Shown here: positions 1-8,904 of the stretch, piece after piece
Numbering within the stretch: position 1 is the first letter of the stretch
How the letters are laid out: each line of letters begins with the position of its first letter
NCBI GenBank assembly: GCA_036269075.1
Contig: DATASX010000007.1
Span: 1-64,000, forward strand
Direction: 5' to 3'
Source of the DNA: Sporichthyaceae bacterium
GTDB lineage: Bacteria > Actinomycetota > Actinomycetes > Sporichthyales > Sporichthyaceae
Length of the DNA stretch: 64,000 bases
Position numbers and translations under genes: made by a program
Notes under the pieces: model-generated
Told to the model about the DNA's origin: nothing
Seen by the model: the letters and a program-made list of their open reading frames with translations, nothing else
Databases searched by the model: none

Positions 1-726
1 GCGGTGCCGGTCGGCGCTGTGGTGGCGATCCCCGCGATCCGACTGTCCGGGCTGTTCCTGGCCCTGGCCACGCTCGGCTTCGGCATCTTCATCGCCCAGT
101 TCTTCTACGTGAAGAGCTACATGTTCGGCCTGTCGAACCTGCACACCGGACGCCCGCACGTGCTGAGCCTCGACACCGACAGGGGCTACTACTACCTGCT
201 GCTGGCGTTCGCGCTGGCCGGCATCGGCATGGTCATCGCAATCGAGCGCACCCGACTGGGCCGCCTGCTGCGCGGCCTGGGCGACTCCCCCACCGCATTG
301 CAGACCCTCGGCGCCTCCGTCGACGTGACCCGGGTGCTCGTGTTCTGCCTGTCGGCGTTCCTGGCCGGCATCAGCGGTGCATTGTTCGCGGGCCAGTTCG
401 GTTCGGTGTCCGGCACCAGCTTCAACTACGTCTACTCCCTGGTGCTGCTGGCGGTGCTCTCGATCGCCGGCCGCACCACGGTCACTGCCGCCGTGCTCGG
501 CCCGATCGCAATGTTCGTCGGCCCGGCCTACCTCACCTCGTTCAGCGACGGCTTCCAGGTGCTGTTCGGCCTCGGCGCGATCCTGGCCGCGGTCTTCGCC
601 GTCCGCCCGCAGATTCCGTTCACGCGCTGGACCGAGCGCGACTCCTACCGTCGGGACAGCACCACGGCGGCCCGGGCCGGACGGCCACCGACTCCGGCGA
701 CCGTGGTCACCGAGGGCGCTCGATGA
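1..726 (+). CDS. Branched-chain amino acid ABC transporter permease, LivM type (5' end outside window)
   Basis: Inner-membrane permease of a HAAT-family ABC importer for branched-chain amino acids or similar small amides. The frame is open from the first base, so the N-terminus lies upstream of the window. The visible part has several hydrophobic helices and the LivM-type cytoplasmic segment in which a Leu-Gly-Ala-x-Val-Asp-Val-Thr-Arg stretch precedes the 'LSAFLAGISGALFAG' helix. This loop is the usual contact with the ATPases. The C-terminus carries a roughly 35-residue polar Arg/Ala/Pro tail. The next gene, the binding protein, begins 20 bp downstream, so the two are one operon. LivG and LivH are not visible and may lie upstream. 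Substrate specificity cannot be read from the sequence. Confidence 0.9.
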   Translation, partial: AVPVGAVVAIPAIRLSGLFLALATLGFGIFIAQFFYVKSYMFGLSNLHTGRPHVLSLDTDRGYYYLLLAFALAGIGMVIAIERTRLGRLLRGLGDSPTALQTLGASVDVTRVLVFCLSAFLAGISGALFAGQFGSVSGTSFNYVYSLVLLAVLSIAGRTTVTAAVLGPIAMFVGPAYLTSFSDGFQVLFGLGAILAAVFAVRPQIPFTRWTERDSYRRDSTTAARAGRPPTPATVVTEGAR

Positions 727-746
727 ATTCCCTAAGAGGAGAACCG

Positions 747-2285
747 ATGAACCGCCGAACCGACCGCCGGCTCGCGATCCTGGCGACGGCCGCGCTGCTC
801 GTGCTCGCCGGGTGCGGCACCCGCGTCAGCCACTCCGACGTGGTCGCCGGCGCCGGCGGCACGACGGTGTCCCTCGACAACGCCTCGATCCAGGCGCTGA
901 AGACCGCCGCGGGCAGCGCAGCCGCGGCGGCCCCGGCCGCCGCGACCACCACCCGGACGGCCGCGAACGCGCCGGCCGCGGCGACTTCGACAACCAAGAC
1001 CGGCACGAGCACCGGCGGGGCGCCGGCACCGGCGCCGCTGGTGTCCGGCACCGTCCCGGCCGCCGGGGCCAGGGCGGGCAAGACCGGTGCGACCGCGGCC
1101 GCGGCCAAGCCCGGTGGTGGTACCGCCGCCGCTGCCCCGGCCGCCGCAACGGCCGCCGACGCCCCGTGCACCGCGTCCGGCGCCCCGCTGAAGCTGGGCC
1201 AGGTCGGCGGCTTCTCCGGCGTCGAGGGCCCGGTGACCGCGGATGCCCGCAACGGCCTGGCGACCTGGGTCCAGTACGTCAACGCCCACGGCGGGATCGC
1301 CTGCCACCCGATCGTGGTCTACGCGGTCGACGACGGCGCCGACCCGGCCCGGGCGGCGGCGGCGGTCCAGGACCTCGTCTCGAACAAGGGCGTGCAGGCT
1401 CTCGTCGGGGTGTTCGACCCGATCGGGTTCCCCGGCATCCTGTCCGGCGCCGAGAAGGCCAAGATCCCGGTCATCGGCGGCGACGGCATCGACTTCGCGT
1501 GGAACCAGAACCCGTACCTGTTCCCGACCGGCGCCGGTCTGCTCGGCGCCATCCGCGGCGCGCTGCAACAGACGGTCGCGGCCGGCAAGACCAACCTCGG
1601 CCTGCTGTACTGCGTCGAGGCCAGCGTCTGCACCAACGGCCAGAAGATCATCGAGGACGAGACCAAGAAGGCCGGGGCCAAGCTCACGTACTCCTCGGCG
1701 ATCTCGCTGACCCAGCCGGACTTCACGGCCCAGTGCCAGAGCGCCAAGAACGCGGGCGTGCAGGCCATGGGGATGGCGATGGACGGTGCCTCGATCGGCC
1801 GGGTCGCCCGGTCCTGCGCGGCGATCAGCTACCACCCGGAGTTCATCACCAACGGCCTGGTGCTCAGCCCGCAGAACGCGAACGACCCGGACATCCGCCG
1901 CAACACCCTGGCCTCGGCCAGCGCGGTGGCACCGTGGACGCTCGACGACACGGAGGGGCAGAAGGAGTACCACGCCGGGCTCGCCAAGTTCGCTCCCGGT
2001 CTGACCCCGGACGCGGACTCGATCTACGCCTGGGCGGCCGGGAAGCTCGTCGAGGCGGCCGTGCACGGCCTGGGCGCCAAGGCCCGGACGGCACCGATCA
2101 CCACGGGCGACCTGATGACCGGCCTGGGGACCATCCACAACGAGACCCTCGGTGGGCTGACCCCGCCGATGACGTTCAGCCCCGGACAGAAGGCGGCCCC
2201 GCTGATCACCTGCGTGTACTTCGAGCTGCTCAGCGACAAGGGCTGGACTACGTCGTCGGGCAGCAAGCCCCAGTGCACCAAGTGA
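747..2285 (+). CDS. ABC transporter substrate-binding lipoprotein (Peripla_BP_6/LivJ-like)
   Basis: Extracytoplasmic solute receptor for the adjacent LivM/LivF importer. I place the start at ATG 747, which has an AAGAGGAG ribosome site 6-13 bases upstream; an in-frame ATG at 723 overlapping the livM stop is possible but has no such site. The product has a lipoprotein signal ending in the lipobox LAGC (Cys near residue 24). Next comes a roughly 90-residue Ala/Thr/Gly/Pro-rich linker, then a type I periplasmic-binding fold beginning near 'LKLGQVGGFSGVEGP'. The linker is much longer than usual and probably spans the thick wall. The fold has many Cys for an exported protein. Ligand unknown; an amide, amino acid or urea-type ligand fits the family. 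Confidence 0.9.
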   Translation: MNRRTDRRLAILATAALLVLAGCGTRVSHSDVVAGAGGTTVSLDNASIQALKTAAGSAAAAAPAAATTTRTAANAPAAATSTTKTGTSTGGAPAPAPLVSGTVPAAGARAGKTGATAAAAKPGGGTAAAAPAAATAADAPCTASGAPLKLGQVGGFSGVEGPVTADARNGLATWVQYVNAHGGIACHPIVVYAVDDGADPARAAAAVQDLVSNKGVQALVGVFDPIGFPGILSGAEKAKIPVIGGDGIDFAWNQNPYLFPTGAGLLGAIRGALQQTVAAGKTNLGLLYCVEASVCTNGQKIIEDETKKAGAKLTYSSAISLTQPDFTAQCQSAKNAGVQAMGMAMDGASIGRVARSCAAISYHPEFITNGLVLSPQNANDPDIRRNTLASASAVAPWTLDDTEGQKEYHAGLAKFAPGLTPDADSIYAWAAGKLVEAAVHGLGAKARTAPITTGDLMTGLGTIHNETLGGLTPPMTFSPGQKAAPLITCVYFELLSDKGWTTSSGSKPQCTK

Positions 2286-2297
2286 CGGAGCCTCAGA

Positions 2298-2993
2298 ATG
2301 CTTGAGCTGCGCCAGGTCGTCGCCGGGTACGGCACGAGCCGCGTGCTGCGCGACGTGACGCTCTGCGTCCCGGACGGCGCGGTGGTGGCCCTGCTCGGCG
2401 CGAACGGCGCGGGCAAGACCACCTTGCTGCGGGTCGCCGCGGGTCTGCTGCGCCCGGAGAGCGGGAAGTTGGTGATCGACAACCAGGACGTCACCGGTCA
2501 GCCGCCGTACAAGCTGATGAGGCGCGGGGTCTGCCACATCCCCGAGGGCCGCGGAGTGTTCCCGTCGCTGACCGTGCGGGAGAACATCGTCGTGCAGGCC
2601 CCGCCGGGACAGCACGAGCGCGCGATCCAGCAGGCCGCGTCGGCCTTCCCCGTGCTCGGCAGGCGACTCGGTCAGGTGGCCGGGACGCTGTCCGGCGGCG
2701 AGCAGCAGATGCTCGCGTTGGCCCGCGCGTACGTGCAGAGCCCGTCCGTGGTCCTGCTCGACGAGGTCAGCATGGGCCTGGCCCCGCGGATCGTCGATGA
2801 GATCTTCGACTTCCTGCACCAGATCGCGGCCGGCGGCGCCAGCCTGCTGCTGGTCGAGCAGTACGTGACCAAGGCGCTCGCGTTGGCCGACTACGTCTAC
2901 CTGCTGCATCGCGGCGAGGTGGCCTTCGTCGGCGAGCCCGGTGAGCTGGACGGCGAGGACCTGTTCGCCCGTTACCTGGGGCACAGCGCCTAA
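2298..2993 (+). CDS. livF: Branched-chain amino acid ABC transporter ATP-binding protein LivF
   Basis: Cytoplasmic ATPase driving the importer encoded just upstream (12-bp gap after the binding protein). It has a Walker A motif 'GANGAGKTT' near residue 36, an ABC signature 'LSGGEQQ' near residue 134, and Walker B 'VVLLDEVSMGL'. The GLAP stretch after Walker B and the short 231-residue length are typical of LivF rather than LivG. The partner LivG ATPase is not in the window. Translation stops at TAA 2991, and a long perfect palindrome starts 9 bases later, which may end the transcript. Confidence 0.93.
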   Translation: MLELRQVVAGYGTSRVLRDVTLCVPDGAVVALLGANGAGKTTLLRVAAGLLRPESGKLVIDNQDVTGQPPYKLMRRGVCHIPEGRGVFPSLTVRENIVVQAPPGQHERAIQQAASAFPVLGRRLGQVAGTLSGGEQQMLALARAYVQSPSVVLLDEVSMGLAPRIVDEIFDFLHQIAAGGASLLLVEQYVTKALALADYVYLLHRGEVAFVGEPGELDGEDLFARYLGHSA

Positions 2994-3002
2994 CCACACC
3001 CG

Positions 3003-3064
3003 CACTTCTGCTGCCTGTCGCACCTATCGGGGTGCCCTGATAGGTGCGACAGGCAGCAGAAGTG
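3003..3064. repeat. Perfect 26-bp inverted repeat with 10-nt loop (palindrome family A, copy 1)
   Basis: The arms lie at 3003-3028 and 3039-3064 and are exactly complementary over 26 bp. The outer part of the left arm reads CACTTCTGCTGCCTGTCGCA. It lies between the livF stop and the sensor kinase start. There is no T-tract, so it is not a textbook intrinsic terminator. A second copy with the same loop length occurs at 62678-62737. Two arm positions differ between the copies and both changes are compensated, so the base pairing itself appears to be conserved. The role could be an RNA hairpin at the transcript end or a small palindromic mobile repeat. Confidence 0.92.
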
Positions 3065-3096
3065 GCGATCGGGGGCGCCGGTGTCAGACTGCCTCC

Positions 3097-4140
3097 GTGA
3101 CGCACAGCGGGATCGGCCGCACCCGGATGCTGGCAGGCTTCGCGCTGGCCGTCGGGCTACTGCCGGCGCTGACCGCTGTGCTGGACGCCGACTGGGCGCA
3201 CCTGCCGTTGGTCGACGACCTGCTGCTGTACCTCGTCGCGGTGATCGCGGTCACCGTGCTCGGCGGGGTGTGGCCGGCCGTCGGGGCCGCCGTCGCCTCG
3301 GGCCTGCTGCTGAACTGGTACTTCACCCCGCCGGTGCACGACTGGACGATCCAGGCCCCGGCCAACGCCTTCGCGCTGGGGCTGTTCGTGCTGATCGCGG
3401 TCAGCGTCAGCGGCGTGGTGCACCTGGACGCCCGCCGAGCCACGTTGGCTGCGGAGAACCAGACCCGGACGGCGTTGCTGGCCGCGGTCGGGCACGACCT
3501 GCGAACGCCGTTGGCCTCGGTCAAGGCCGCGGTGTCCACGTTGCGGCAGGACGACGTGATCTGGTCCGCGTCCGATCAGGCCGAGCTGCTGGAGACCATC
3601 GAGGACGGCGCCGACCGGCTGACCGACCTGATCGCGAACCTGCTCGACATGAGCCGGCTGCACGGCGGCATCGTGCGTCCGCTGCTGCAGCCGACCGCGT
3701 TGGCCGACCTCACTCCCCGACTGCTGCGCAGCCTCGACGCCGAGCAGGCCGCCGGTCTGCGGCTGGACATCCCACCCGATCTGCCCGAACTGCAGACCGA
3801 CCCCGGCCTGCTGGAACGGGCGCTGGCGAACCTGGTCACCAACGCCCTGCGGTACTCCCCGCCCGACCGCCCGCCGACGTTGAGCGCACGGGCCGACGGC
3901 AACATGCTGCGGATCTCGGTGATCGACCACGGCCCCGGCATCCCGGCCGCGGACCGGGAGCGGGTGTTCGCGCCGTTCCAGCAACTCGGCGATGCCCCGA
4001 ACGGGTCCGGACTCGGCCTCGGGCTGGCGGTGGCCCGCGGCTTCACCGAGACGCTCGGTGGGCGGCTGGTCGCCCGCACCACTCCGGGCGGCGGGCTGAC
4101 CATGCACCTGGACCTGCCGACGACCCGGGCGACGCCATGA
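3097..4140 (+). CDS. Sensor histidine kinase with KdpD-like membrane domain (DUF4118), lacking the KdpD N-terminus
   Basis: Membrane sensor kinase that phosphorylates the response regulator encoded next. I start it at GTG 3097; ATG 3127 is an in-frame alternative. Residues about 10-105 form four close hydrophobic helices with the KdpD-type loop 'NWYFTPPVHDW'. The H-box follows ('AVGHDLRTPL', His near residue 131), then an N-box 'NLVTNALRYS', G1 'DHGPGIP' and G2 'GLGLGLAVA'. At about 347 residues it lacks the large cytosolic KdpD/Usp sensor domains of classical KdpD. Its stop overlaps the regulator start by 4 bp (ATGA). No kdpFABC genes are nearby, so the signal and target are open. Confidence 0.9.
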   Translation: MTHSGIGRTRMLAGFALAVGLLPALTAVLDADWAHLPLVDDLLLYLVAVIAVTVLGGVWPAVGAAVASGLLLNWYFTPPVHDWTIQAPANAFALGLFVLIAVSVSGVVHLDARRATLAAENQTRTALLAAVGHDLRTPLASVKAAVSTLRQDDVIWSASDQAELLETIEDGADRLTDLIANLLDMSRLHGGIVRPLLQPTALADLTPRLLRSLDAEQAAGLRLDIPPDLPELQTDPGLLERALANLVTNALRYSPPDRPPTLSARADGNMLRISVIDHGPGIPAADRERVFAPFQQLGDAPNGSGLGLGLAVARGFTETLGGRLVARTTPGGGLTMHLDLPTTRATP

Positions 4141-4814
4141 CCAGCGTGCTGGTGGTCGATGACGAACCGGCCCTGGTGCGCGCCCTGCGCATCAACCTGA
4201 CGGCCCGTCAGCACATCGTGGTGACGGCCTCGGACGGCGCTTCCGGACTGGCCGCGATGGCCCGTGAGCGACCGGACATCGTCGTGCTCGACCTGGGTCT
4301 GCCGGACATGGACGGCGTCGAGGTGATCCGCGGGATCCGCGGTTGGTCGAACGTGCCGATCATCGTGCTGTCGGCCCGCGATCAGGAGGCGCAGAAAGTC
4401 GCCGCGCTGGATGCCGGCGCCGACGACTACGTCACCAAGCCGTTCGGGATGAACGAGTTCCTGGCACGACTGCGGGCCGCCGGGCGCCGGGCGAACCCCG
4501 GCGAGGAGGAACCGGTGGTCGCCACCGATGACTTCACCGTCGACCTGGCGGCCCGACGGGTGGTCCGCGGCGGTGCCGACGTGCACCTGACCCCGACCGA
4601 ATGGCTGATCCTGGAGACCCTGTGTCGCAACCGGGGCAGGCTTGTGACGAGCCGTCAGTTGCTGCAGACGGTGTGGGGCCCGGCCTACGCCACCGAGACC
4701 AACTACCTGCACGCCTACCTGTGGCAGCTGCGACGCAAGCTCGAACCGGACCCGGTCCGACCCAAGTGGCTGCTCACCGAACCAGGCATGGGCTACCGGT
4801 TCCAGGCGGACTGA
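4137..4814 (+). CDS. Response regulator, OmpR/KdpE type
   Basis: DNA-binding response regulator, 225 residues, paired with the upstream kinase through a 4-bp overlap. The receiver domain (about residues 1-118) has the acidic pair in 'VVDDEPALVRALR', the phospho-acceptor Asp in 'DIVVLDLGLPDMDG', and the conserved Lys in 'YVTKPFG'. The winged-helix domain (about 130-225) reads 'LTPTEWLILETLCRN' and ends 'GMGYRF', as in KdpE. The target promoter cannot be told; the pair may act in trans on potassium transport genes or on something unrelated. Confidence 0.92.
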   Translation: MTSVLVVDDEPALVRALRINLTARQHIVVTASDGASGLAAMARERPDIVVLDLGLPDMDGVEVIRGIRGWSNVPIIVLSARDQEAQKVAALDAGADDYVTKPFGMNEFLARLRAAGRRANPGEEEPVVATDDFTVDLAARRVVRGGADVHLTPTEWLILETLCRNRGRLVTSRQLLQTVWGPAYATETNYLHAYLWQLRRKLEPDPVRPKWLLTEPGMGYRFQAD

Positions 4815-4910
4815 CCACCACAACCCCGTCGGCTGCCGAACAACATCGCAACACCAGGGGCGCGACGCGCCGCAGCGAGAGCCACCGCGGTCTCCGCCAT
4901 GTTCGGCAGC

Positions 4911-4972
4911 CTTCGGGAGCCCAGGTTGAGCTTCGGGAGCCCAGGGTTGAGCTTCGGGAGCCCAGGGTTGAG
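4911..4972. repeat. Three tandem copies of a 20-21 bp repeat
   Basis: Units start at 4911 (20 bp), 4931 (21 bp) and 4952 (21 bp). The first 20 bases of the complete unit are CTTCGGGAGCCCAGGGTTGA, followed by G. The first unit lacks one G. The array lies in the gap between the convergent response regulator and idi genes and stops 3 bp before the idi stop codon. No function is evident; slippage-prone copy number is likely. Confidence 0.9.
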
Positions 4973-4975
4973 CGG

Positions 4976-5547
4976 CTACCGGTTGCAGGGCGACGAGTGC
5001 TGTGCCGCCGCCAGGAATCGCTCCACGTGGCCGCCGGAGTCGAGTTGGCGCACCTGTTCCTGGGCCCAGGGCGAGATCCGGCTGTCGGCGGCCAGTGCCT
5101 CGGCCACGAAGTCCGGCCAGCGCCACCAGTCGGTCGCGGCGACCTCGGCCGGGTCCGGGGCAGGCTCCGCGTCGGCGCGGGCCAGGAACACCGGGCACAG
5201 TTCGTACTCCTCGACGCCCAGAAAGCTTGCCCGGTAGGCGAATTCCGGCAGGGCCAGCACGAGGCTGTCGGCCACGATCCCGAGTTCCTGCTGCAGTCGG
5301 CGCACCACGGCGTCGCGCGGTTGCTCGTCGGGGCCGGGGTGGCCGCAGCAACTGTTGGTCCAGATCCCCGGCCAGGTCAGCTTGGTGTGCGCGCGCTGGG
5401 TGACCAGGAACCGGCCGGCGTTGTCGAAGAGGTAGCAGGAGAACGCCAGGTGGTACGGGGTGGTCGAGCCGTGCACGGTCGCCTTGTCGGCGACCCCGCA
5501 CGGCCGGCCGTCCGGGTCGAGCAGGACCACCTGCTCCACACTCGCGG

Positions 5548-5551
<4 letters not shown>
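4976..5551 (-). CDS. idi: Isopentenyl-diphosphate delta-isomerase, type I (Nudix fold)
   Basis: Interconverts isopentenyl and dimethylallyl diphosphate in isoprenoid synthesis. I start it at GTG 5551, giving 191 residues and a GTGA overlap with the pgm stop, so it is translationally coupled to pgm. The active-site Cys region 'NSCCGHP', the preceding '[15 protein letters not shown]', the Nudix-box-like 'RRLQQELGI' and the metal/catalytic Glu in '[10 protein letters not shown]' are all present, as is the C-terminal 'SPWAQEQV'. Length and motifs match bacterial type I enzymes. A three-copy tandem repeat lies directly downstream. Confidence 0.94.
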
Positions 5552-7194
<1,643 letters not shown>

Positions 7195-7287
7195 GGGACC
7201 AGTCTGCCCCAGCCAAACCGTCCTGCCCCGGTTGGCCGCCTCACGTTGGCCAACCCGTCCACGCTCGTCGACCGTTACGACATCCGA

Positions 7288-8295
7288 TCAGGCAGTCCAC
7301 GCGATCAGCGCGGCGCCGGTCTCCGGGTCGCGCAGGGTCGCCAGCGCGTCCTTCTCCAACTGCCGCACCCGCTCCCGCGTCAGGCCCATCGGCGCGGCGA
7401 TCTCGGCCAGCGTCTTCGGGACACCGTCGCGCAGTCCGAAACGCATCGTCAGAACCGCAGCCTGCCGCTCCGGCAGCGCAGCGACCAACGAGCGCAACTG
7501 GGTGATCATCGCGTTGTGCTCGGCGATCTCGGCGGCGGCCATCGCGTCGTCGTCGCGGATCAGGTCGGCGATCGGGGTCTCCCCGTCGGAACCGACGGCC
7601 GAGTCCAGGCTGACCGGGGTCCGGTTCTGGCGGCGCAGATCGACGATCCGCTCCTCGGGCAATTCCAGCTCGGCGGCCAACTCGGCGACGGTGGGTTCGC
7701 GCCCCAACGCGGTGCCGAGGGTCCGCTCCAACCGGTTCAGCCGCGACAACTCCTCGACGACGTGAACCGGCAGCCGCACCGTGCGGCTGAGCTCCCCCAG
7801 TCCGCGCTGGATGGCCTGGCGGATCCACCAGGTCGCGTAGGTGGAGAACTTGTAGCCGCGCGCGTAGTCGAACTTCTCCACTGCGCGGATCAGGCCGAGG
7901 TTGCCCTCCTGGACGATGTCCAGGAACGGCACGTCGCGGCCGGCAAACTTGCGCGCCACCGAGACCACCAGCCGCAGGTTCGCGCGGACCATGTGGTCGC
8001 GCGCCGCCTCGCCGTCGGCCGCGAGGTCGAGCAGCTCCCTCCGCCGCCGCGGACCCAGCCGGGTCTTGTTCTCGGCGGCCTCGTCGAGCAGCTGACGTGC
8101 GAAGACGCCGGCCTCGATGCGCTTGGCAAGATCGACCTCCTGCTCGGCCGTGAGCAGTGCGGTGCTCCCGATCTCGTCCAGGTAGAAACGAACCAGGTCC
8201 GGATCCTGACCTGCGGCGCGTTCGGCGCGCCGCGGGCGCCCGATGACTCGGGTGGTGCCGGCCTGCTTCTCCTCGGTGACGTCCTGACGCGGCAT
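7288..8295 (-). CDS. RNA polymerase sigma factor, sigma-70 group 2 (SigB/Hrd type)
   Basis: Promoter-recognition subunit of RNA polymerase, 335 residues. Region 1.2 reads 'DLVRFYLDEIGSTALLTA'. Region 2 has 'PFLDIVQEGNLGLIRAVEKF' and 'FSTYATWWIRQAI'. Region 3 contains 'SRTVRLPVHVVEELSRL'. Region 4.2 has the helix-turn-helix 'TLAEIAAPMGLTRERVRQLE'. The long acidic region 1.1 of the principal sigma factor is missing, so this is a group 2, non-essential-type factor like mycobacterial SigB or Streptomyces HrdA/C/D. No anti-sigma gene is adjacent. The target regulon is unknown. Confidence 0.93.
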   Translation of the reverse strand: MPRQDVTEEKQAGTTRVIGRPRRAERAAGQDPDLVRFYLDEIGSTALLTAEQEVDLAKRIEAGVFARQLLDEAAENKTRLGPRRRRELLDLAADGEAARDHMVRANLRLVVSVARKFAGRDVPFLDIVQEGNLGLIRAVEKFDYARGYKFSTYATWWIRQAIQRGLGELSRTVRLPVHVVEELSRLNRLERTLGTALGREPTVAELAAELELPEERIVDLRRQNRTPVSLDSAVGSDGETPIADLIRDDDAMAAAEIAEHNAMITQLRSLVAALPERQAAVLTMRFGLRDGVPKTLAEIAAPMGLTRERVRQLEKDALATLRDPETGAALIAWTA

Positions 8296-8459
8296 AATTG
8301 GTACGGCCTCCTCACCACGCCTTCAGCGCGGCTCGCGTCGTGGACGCCCGCCCCTGGGTCGTCGACTGCCTACGACGCGTTGTCTACCCCAACTCGCGAA
8401 CGATCCACGGTGTTCCCGTGAGCGGACAGTCACAGGGGGTCACAGCTCGTGAGGAGGAC

Positions 8460-8813
8460 TCACAGGTAGAGGCCGGGCGACCCGTCGTTGAGGCGCTCCG
8501 CCGCGACGGCGTGCACGTCGCGCTCCCGCAGCAGGATGTAGTCGGTGCCGCGTACCTCGACCTCGGAGCGGTCCTCGGGGTCGAACAGCACGCGGTCGCC
8601 GGCCTCGACGGTCCGGACGTTCTGCCCGACGGCGACGACCTCGGCCCAATTCAGCCGCTTGCCCATCTGCGCGGTCGCCGGGATCAAGATGCCCGACGTC
8701 GACCGGCGCTCGCCCTCGGGCCCGTCGGCCCGGACCAGCACCCGGTCGTGCAGCAGCCGGATCGGCAGCTTCTCCCCCAGGTTCGCTGCCTCGGAACGCC
8801 GACTACCACTCAT
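8460..8813 (-). CDS. GroES-like co-chaperonin (Cpn10 fold), standalone
   Basis: Cpn10-family protein of 117 residues from ATG 8813. The core 'IRLLHDRVLVRADGPEGERRS', 'TSGILIPATAQ', 'AEVVAVGQNVRTVEAGDRVLF' and 'DYILLRERDVHAV' follows the GroES strand order, with the mobile-loop position at 'ERRSTSGILIP'. It has extra residues at both ends compared with the roughly 97-residue GroES and no groEL beside it. Cells of this type usually carry a separate groES-groEL1 operon, so this is probably a divergent second copy. Whether it binds a GroEL ring cannot be judged from sequence. Confidence 0.85.
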   Translation of the reverse strand: MSGSRRSEAANLGEKLPIRLLHDRVLVRADGPEGERRSTSGILIPATAQMGKRLNWAEVVAVGQNVRTVEAGDRVLFDPEDRSEVEVRGTDYILLRERDVHAVAAERLNDGSPGLYL

Positions 8814-8855
8814 GTCCGCACAGCGTACGGCGGGTGCATCGAGCCCGGACGCACG

Positions 8856-8885
8856 GATGCCCCGGGGCCACGGCCCCGGGGCATC
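8856..8885 (-). terminator. GC-rich hairpin downstream of the secreted-protein gene
   Basis: The arms GATGCCCCGGGGCC (8856-8869) and its exact complement (8872-8885) form an almost continuous palindrome with a 2-4 nt loop. It sits 20 bp beyond the stop codon of the minus-strand gene ending at 8905 and before the GroES-like start. No U-run follows on the minus strand; actinobacterial terminators often lack one. Confidence 0.7.
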
Positions 8886-8904
8886 TGCGAGGAACTTGGC
8901 GCTA

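Noticed and set aside
732-3023. Long antisense open frame (763 codons) opposite the liv genes
   Set aside because: Arg/Gly/Pro/Ala-rich text without any domain; a by-product of GC-rich third positions in the real plus-strand genes.
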